This document shows, piece after piece, positions 6,573 through 10,633 of a stretch of 10,633 nt of DNA. Within the stretch, counting starts at the first letter, position 1; each line of letters opens with the position of its first letter. This DNA is from Leptospiraceae bacterium (GTDB lineage: Bacteria > Spirochaetota > Leptospiria > Turneriellales > Turneriellaceae). Both the position numbers and the translations under genes were made by a program. Location of the stretch: contig JAEUSA010000078.1 of the NCBI GenBank assembly GCA_016788945.1, positions 1 to 10,633 of the forward strand. The letters run 5' to 3'. The notes beneath the pieces are model-generated. The model saw nothing but the letters and a program-made list of their open reading frames with translations. It was not told where the DNA came from and searched no databases.

Positions 6573-7333
6573 AACGCAAAGTTAAACTGCTCATAGCGCT
6601 GTTACTTTTTGCGGCGGCGGGTGCCGCGTTTGCGCAGCAGGTACCGATTCCACGCGTAGACTTCAATATTACGCAGGCAAAAAATCCGCAACAAGTGGCA
6701 CTTTCTCTGCAGATTCTGCTGTTACTGACCATCTTATCGCTGGCGCCGGCGATTATTCTTATGCTGACTTCGTTTACGAAGATCATCATCGTTTTCGATT
6801 TCATGAAACGCGCGCTAAGCCTTCAAAACATGCCCCCGAATCAGGTCATGGTTTCGCTCGCATTGTTTGTTACATTCTTTATTATGGCGCCGACTTTTGA
6901 CGAAATGAACAAGAAAGCGATTACCCCTTACCTCGACGGCAAGATCAGTAATGCCAATTTTTTCAAAGAGGCCGCCCAACCGCTGAGAAAATTCATGATC
7001 AGGCAGATCGGGCGCGAAGGCGTGAAAGAAATAGCTCTGTTTGTCAGACTCAGTAAGTCAGAACGCCCCAAAAAGCTCGACGATGTTTCAATGCAGGTGT
7101 TGATACCGGCCTTCATGCTCACTGAGATCAAGAAGGCCTTTATTATCGGTATCTATCTATTCATACCGTTCTTAATCATCGACATGGTCGTTGCCAGCGT
7201 ACTGATGTCGATGGGTATGATGATGTTACCGCCCGTCATGATATCATTGCCGTTCAAGATCATTCTGTTCGTGCTCGTCGACGGCTGGACGCTACTCACC
7301 TACGAAATCGTCCGAAGCTACGGTACTTCATAG
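6569..7333 (+). CDS. fliP: Flagellar type III export gate protein FliP
   Basis: FliP is the main ring component of the flagellar export gate in the inner membrane. The 254-aa protein has a signal peptide (basic MKRKVK, hydrophobic core, AFA-QQ at 21-24), as FliP commonly does, then membrane segments at about 44-64, 92-107, 190-210 and 228-248. Highly conserved family blocks are present: TSFTKIIIVFDFMKRAL (67-83), PPNQVMVSLALFVTFF (89-104), IPAFMLTEIKKAF (179-191), FIPFLIIDMVVASVLMSMGM (198-217) and MMLPPVMISLPFK (218-230). The length is normal and nothing is broken. The start is TTG at 6569, overlapping the fliO stop as TTGA; the next in-frame Met lies beyond the first helix, so the TTG start is well supported. 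fliQ does not follow: the next gene is convergent, on the opposite strand. Confidence 0.97.
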   Translation: MKRKVKLLIALLLFAAAGAAFAQQVPIPRVDFNITQAKNPQQVALSLQILLLLTILSLAPAIILMLTSFTKIIIVFDFMKRALSLQNMPPNQVMVSLALFVTFFIMAPTFDEMNKKAITPYLDGKISNANFFKEAAQPLRKFMIRQIGREGVKEIALFVRLSKSERPKKLDDVSMQVLIPAFMLTEIKKAFIIGIYLFIPFLIIDMVVASVLMSMGMMMLPPVMISLPFKIILFVLVDGWTLLTYEIVRSYGTS

Positions 7334-7368
7334 TAAACTGCGCCCGCATATTTTGCATCCATGCGCAT

Positions 7369-10300
7369 CTATACCTGAGCCCCGGAAGGTGCGCCCATCT
7401 TAAGTTTTTCCAGCTTTTCTTTCAGCAGGGTAATACTGCCGAAATTCGGATCAAGCTCAATGAGTTCTATGAGCATAGCTTCCGCGCGCTTTACATTGCC
7501 CATACGAACGTGTAGATCAGTCAGCAACGCAAGATTCTTTGCCAGCGGAATCTCGCGTAGACGCAGGCGCTCTGAAAGATCTATCGATTTGCGATAGTCC
7601 TTGATGCGCCTGAAGCAAAGACTGGCAAAATAGACAAAGTGCGCATCTCCCGGTTTCAACCATAGATAATCCTGCGCATAATACGCGGCCTTTTCATAAT
7701 TTTTTGCCTGGTAATATATCTGCGCCAGATTTTTTACCGCTTCGGGATAAAAGGCGTCTTGCTTGAGATACGCTTCGATGCGACCAATCGCCTTTTCAGT
7801 CTGGCCGTTGCGCAGATCGCGTTTTACTCCGTCGAGTACACCGCTGTAATCATACGCGTAACTGGGCGGACGCTCCTCTTTGAATCTTTCAATACGCATC
7901 AGCGAAAGATCGTCCATGATCTCGCCCGTGGTTTCCAGTTTCTGTATTAAGCCCTGCAGGTTTGCCTGTGTTTCTTCGACAAAGGTGAGAAACAGGTTCT
8001 CATCTTCATTGATGACCCTGCCGCCATGCTCGTCGTAGCCGAGAATCAGGTCGTCGCGGCCGTCGGAGCCCACAATCAGAATGTCGCCGGGTTCGAGTTG
8101 CGTAGTGGCAATCTGCAGCGTACCCTCGACACCCGATGTACCTAATTTTCTGAGCATACGGTCGTTTTCGACAAAGCTGGCCTTGCCGTCGCGGTACAAG
8201 ACCGCCCGCGGATGTTCGGCGAGAATATGGTACATGAGACCGGTATGCTCATCGATGAGGGCGAAAAACCCCGAGACCAGCATCGAACCGTCGAAGCTCT
8301 CAAATACGCGGTGCAGTTCAATGAACGCATTTTTCAACCACCGTTCGGGCGCCAGCTGTTGCATCGCATGAGTTGCTTGTGTGCGTTCAATAATGGTGTG
8401 GAATACCGAACCTAAAACCAGAGCCCCACCCGCACCCTGAATCGACTTGCCCATCGCATCGGCATTAATGAACGCGATATAATTTTTCCCTTCGAGTTCA
8501 ATCACATGCGAAATATTGATATCCCCGCCGATATCTTTGCTCCAGTGCCTGAACTCGAATTTCTTCTTCTGCCTGACGTATGATTCTATGCCGATGAGCG
8601 TGCTATTGACTTCGTTGACACCCAGCGGTTTGAGCAGCAGCGTGGTGAGAAAGTAATCTCCGTCTTGCTGCGCCTTCAATGCCTGCACGTCCTTGAGTGT
8701 CGTTTGTAGTTCCTGAGTACGTTCCTGAACCTTTTTCTCCAATTGCTCAGCGTACTGCTGTAAACGCATACGACCGGCTTTGATCGAGCGCGCCATTTTG
8801 TTAAAACTTTTGGCCATGAAGCCAATTTCGTCTTCAACGTGTATTTTCACGCGCGCATCGAAATTATCATTATTAATTTCTTTTAGGCCATGAATGATCG
8901 CCTCGACCGGTTTCATCAGCGCGCCGCGGAAAAAAATCGTAAACCCGAAGATAATCAGCACCATGGCAGCAAAGATCGTCACGACCAATGGCCAACCCGA
9001 CGCCGCAATAGTTTCGCGGTAGACAAGGTAAGGATAAGCAACTTCGATGACCCGTTTTTGTCCCGGATCAATAAACTGGAACGCGACAAAATGTTCGGGA
9101 AACTTATCGTCGTAGAAAATGCTGCCGCGGTATAAGCGGTCACCCTGCATGCGCCACGGGGTCAGAGCCTGAATCAGTAACTCGCGCTTCTCCTGATTGG
9201 TCAGATTCGCGGACTGTGTCTCCATATACTTACGAACCCCGGGAAACTTTTTATCCACATTCGCAATCATGTCGTTCATCTTGCCGCGTACCTCACTGCT
9301 GGTCATTTGCCTGAGTTTGGCAATCTGGTACAATTGTTGATTTCTGAGCCCTGCAATCGCAAAAGCAAGTTCTGCCCCTGAATGGAAATTTTTTCCCGCG
9401 ACAAATTCTGATAGGTAAGCCGCCTGTAAGGGTGAATAAGGTGCAATACCCGAAATCAGTTTCTGCGCCGCGCTGCCTATCTCTGCGCCGCCGGCTTTCA
9501 ACATGATCAGTTCGCTCATCAGATAGGTCGCCTGTGCTTCCATAGCGAACGCGCTGTTCTTCATATACTCTTCAGGGACGGGAGTAAATAATTTCTGCTT
9601 ACCGTAATCGTAGATATAGATTGCCTTTCCCTTCTCGGGCAGACGGCCCAATACATAACCTTCACGCGCGCGTCCGTACATCACCGTGTCGAAGCTGCGC
9701 TCCGCATCGTTCATCCAATAATAGGCAACCGCCTGAAAAATAAGTAAGACCGTCAGCAGGGCAATGCCGGTAATTCGGCCAAGCAGCGCCGTACGGTCTT
9801 TGGTGACGTTGATGTAGACGACCGCCGCGATAAAATAACCGAGCAGGTTTGAGATGACCGTGGTGGTCATGAACGTTGAACGCGGAATCAGGTTATCGCG
9901 ACTGAGAACGTGGAGAATTCCCGCTGGTATCGTCGCAAAGGCAAAGCCGAACGTGATGGCAAATATACCCCAACGCTCGGCACCTTTTTCGATAAACCCG
10001 CGCCACAGCCCGGTGAAAAAATAATGCAGCATCGAAGCGAGTATGACATAGCCTAAATATTTCTGCGCCGGCAGCGAATCAGAATCCCAAAAATGGCTGT
10101 TGAATACATAATATAACGGCGAAGTCGCCATCACATACGCCATGTAGCCGATCGCCAACAAAATTAACGTATGCCCGACGATCAAAATCCACCGCGAGGT
10201 CGCCGCCGAGCGCACCGTCGGAAACGAGCGGAAAAAAACAGCGATGTGCAGGGTAGCCACCATCGGCACATAAATGCTCATCAACCGCGTGGCGTACATG

Positions 10301-10497
10301 GGCACCGTATAGACGCCCTGCGCGACTACATAAGCGAGATTAAAAAAGATGCCGGTAAACAGCGCGAAAGCAAGGTGTGTACTCGCGGATGATCGTTGCG
10401 GAATGCGGAACAAAAGTATCGACACGTAGATGAGAAACAGCGTAACAAGCAGCGCACCAATAAAATAGTAATTGGGATACAGGCCGAGCATTCTCAA
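7369..10497 (-). CDS. Membrane sensor protein: multi-TM, HAMP, SpoIIE/PP2C phosphatase, TPR
   Basis: A 1042-aa signalling protein predicted to sense through its membrane or extracytoplasmic part and dephosphorylate a cytoplasmic protein. Domains in order: about eight hydrophobic helices (near 10-31, 41-61, 70-90, 103-124, 147-166, 176-197, 211-230, 240-260); a roughly 240-residue region (261-500) that I do not recognise; a further helix (502-523); HAMP (about 524-577, with KPVEAI and EDEIGFMAKSFNKMA); a coiled coil (about 575-610); and a SpoIIE/PP2C-type catalytic domain (about 620-870). Metal-binding aspartates are visible in GGDINIS (Asp659), INADAMGKSIQGAG (Asp680), VGSDGRDDL (Asp812) and MDDLSLM (Asp862/863), so it should be active. 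TPR-like helices fill 885-1030. The natural substrates of this family are phosphorylated STAS proteins. The TTG at 10497 is favoured over the ATG at 10491 because it is eight bases from an AGGGGG ribosome site. It is monocistronic as far as visible and convergent with fliP. Confidence 0.9.
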   Translation of the reverse strand: MRMLGLYPNYYFIGALLVTLFLIYVSILLFRIPQRSSASTHLAFALFTGIFFNLAYVVAQGVYTVPMYATRLMSIYVPMVATLHIAVFFRSFPTVRSAATSRWILIVGHTLILLAIGYMAYVMATSPLYYVFNSHFWDSDSLPAQKYLGYVILASMLHYFFTGLWRGFIEKGAERWGIFAITFGFAFATIPAGILHVLSRDNLIPRSTFMTTTVISNLLGYFIAAVVYINVTKDRTALLGRITGIALLTVLLIFQAVAYYWMNDAERSFDTVMYGRAREGYVLGRLPEKGKAIYIYDYGKQKLFTPVPEEYMKNSAFAMEAQATYLMSELIMLKAGGAEIGSAAQKLISGIAPYSPLQAAYLSEFVAGKNFHSGAELAFAIAGLRNQQLYQIAKLRQMTSSEVRGKMNDMIANVDKKFPGVRKYMETQSANLTNQEKRELLIQALTPWRMQGDRLYRGSIFYDDKFPEHFVAFQFIDPGQKRVIEVAYPYLVYRETIAASGWPLVVTIFAAMVLIIFGFTIFFRGALMKPVEAIIHGLKEINNDNFDARVKIHVEDEIGFMAKSFNKMARSIKAGRMRLQQYAEQLEKKVQERTQELQTTLKDVQALKAQQDGDYFLTTLLLKPLGVNEVNSTLIGIESYVRQKKKFEFRHWSKDIGGDINISHVIELEGKNYIAFINADAMGKSIQGAGGALVLGSVFHTIIERTQATHAMQQLAPERWLKNAFIELHRVFESFDGSMLVSGFFALIDEHTGLMYHILAEHPRAVLYRDGKASFVENDRMLRKLGTSGVEGTLQIATTQLEPGDILIVGSDGRDDLILGYDEHGGRVINEDENLFLTFVEETQANLQGLIQKLETTGEIMDDLSLMRIERFKEERPPSYAYDYSGVLDGVKRDLRNGQTEKAIGRIEAYLKQDAFYPEAVKNLAQIYYQAKNYEKAAYYAQDYLWLKPGDAHFVYFASLCFRRIKDYRKSIDLSERLRLREIPLAKNLALLTDLHVRMGNVKRAEAMLIELIELDPNFGSITLLKEKLEKLKMGAPSGAQV

Positions 10498-10505
10498 CTT
10501 TACAT

Positions 10506-10511
10506 CCCCCT
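10506..10511 (-). promoter_or_regulatory. Ribosome binding site deciding the TTG start of the sensor phosphatase
   Basis: AGGGGG on the minus strand lies eight bases before TTG 10497 and fourteen before ATG 10491. Spacing therefore favours the TTG start. Just upstream, TTTTAAT on the minus strand could be a -10 element giving a leader of only about 15-20 bases, but no convincing -35 is seen. Confidence 0.5.
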
Positions 10512-10568
10512 ATTAAAATGTAAACCAAAGAACTCAGTCGCGCTCTTGGGCCGGTGCGGAATTGACTT

Positions 10569-10628
10569 GGGACGAATTGAGCATAAATGGTGTTCCGCCG
10601 CGTCGCGGCGGAACACCAATTATGTCCC
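10569..10628. repeat. Strong palindrome nested in a longer imperfect inverted repeat (REP-like)
   Basis: The core arms 10588-10602 and 10604-10618 are perfectly complementary over 15 bases around a single T; they are GC-rich in the centre (CCGCCGCG/CGCGGCGG). Outside them, GGGAC at 10569-10573 and GTCCC at 10624-10628 pair again, with a roughly 9-base unpaired insertion on the left side and AT-rich flanks. The shape, a GC-rich hairpin between AT-rich pieces in an intergenic region, is that of REP-type elements or hairpin ends of single-strand transposons. It could instead be a terminator for a gene beyond the right edge. No second copy was seen in the window, so dispersal is untested. Confidence 0.6.
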
Positions 10629-10633
10629 CTCCC

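Noticed and set aside
7334..7368. A bidirectional terminator between fliP and the convergent sensor phosphatase
   Set aside because: Only a 5-base TGCGC/GCGCA match with a long loop and no T-run is present, which is too weak to call.
1..10633. tRNA or rRNA genes, CRISPR array, prophage or insertion sequence with transposase
   Set aside because: Nearly the whole window is explained by ordinary protein genes; no direct-repeat array, tRNA-like cloverleaf or transposase reading frame was seen.

Overview
The window looks like chromosomal DNA of a flagellated bacterium, most plausibly a spirochaete of the Leptospirales (Turneriella/Leptonema type). This is inferred, not proven. The reasons are a fliO-fliP flagellar export pair, a very large membrane sensor phosphatase of the multi-TM/HAMP/SpoIIE type known to be abundant in leptospires, a free-standing STAS protein, and moderate base composition (a little over half G+C by eye). 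Coding density is very high and there is no gene-free stretch longer than about 140 bases.

Left half (1-4790, minus strand): seven genes in one direction form an almost gapless cluster. In transcription order they are three consecutive alpha/beta hydrolases (200, 241 and 304 aa), a STAS-domain anti-sigma-factor-antagonist-like protein, a DUF454/YbaN inner-membrane protein, the magnesium transporter MgtE, and the first 80 codons of trpC (indole-3-glycerol phosphate synthase), which runs off the left edge. Junctions are 1, 4, 16 (or 52) and 1 base gaps, then two 4-base overlaps (TTGA and ATGA), so co-transcription and translational coupling are likely.

Centre (4791-7333, plus strand): a 54-base divergent intergenic region carries a near-perfect 15-bp inverted repeat. 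It leads into a histone-deacetylase-fold zinc hydrolase (311 aa, all active-site residues present). After 51 bases come fliO and fliP, which overlap by a TTGA junction. FliO and FliP belong to the inner-membrane flagellar type III export gate, but fliQ and fliR do not follow here.

Right part (7369-10497, minus strand, convergent with fliP): one 1042-aa protein with about eight N-terminal membrane helices, a large extracytoplasmic region, a ninth helix, HAMP, coiled coil, a SpoIIE/PP2C-type phosphatase with its metal aspartates, and C-terminal TPR repeats. It is the type of enzyme that acts on STAS proteins, and one such protein is encoded in the left cluster, although no direct link is visible.

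Right edge (10569-10628): upstream of the phosphatase gene is a strong palindrome (15-bp perfect arms around one base) inside a longer imperfect GGGAC...GTCCC structure. It resembles a REP-like repeat or the end of a mobile element.

Non-ATG starts are unusually common: mgtE, fliP and the phosphatase appear to use TTG, two genes use GTG, and the STAS gene may use TTG.
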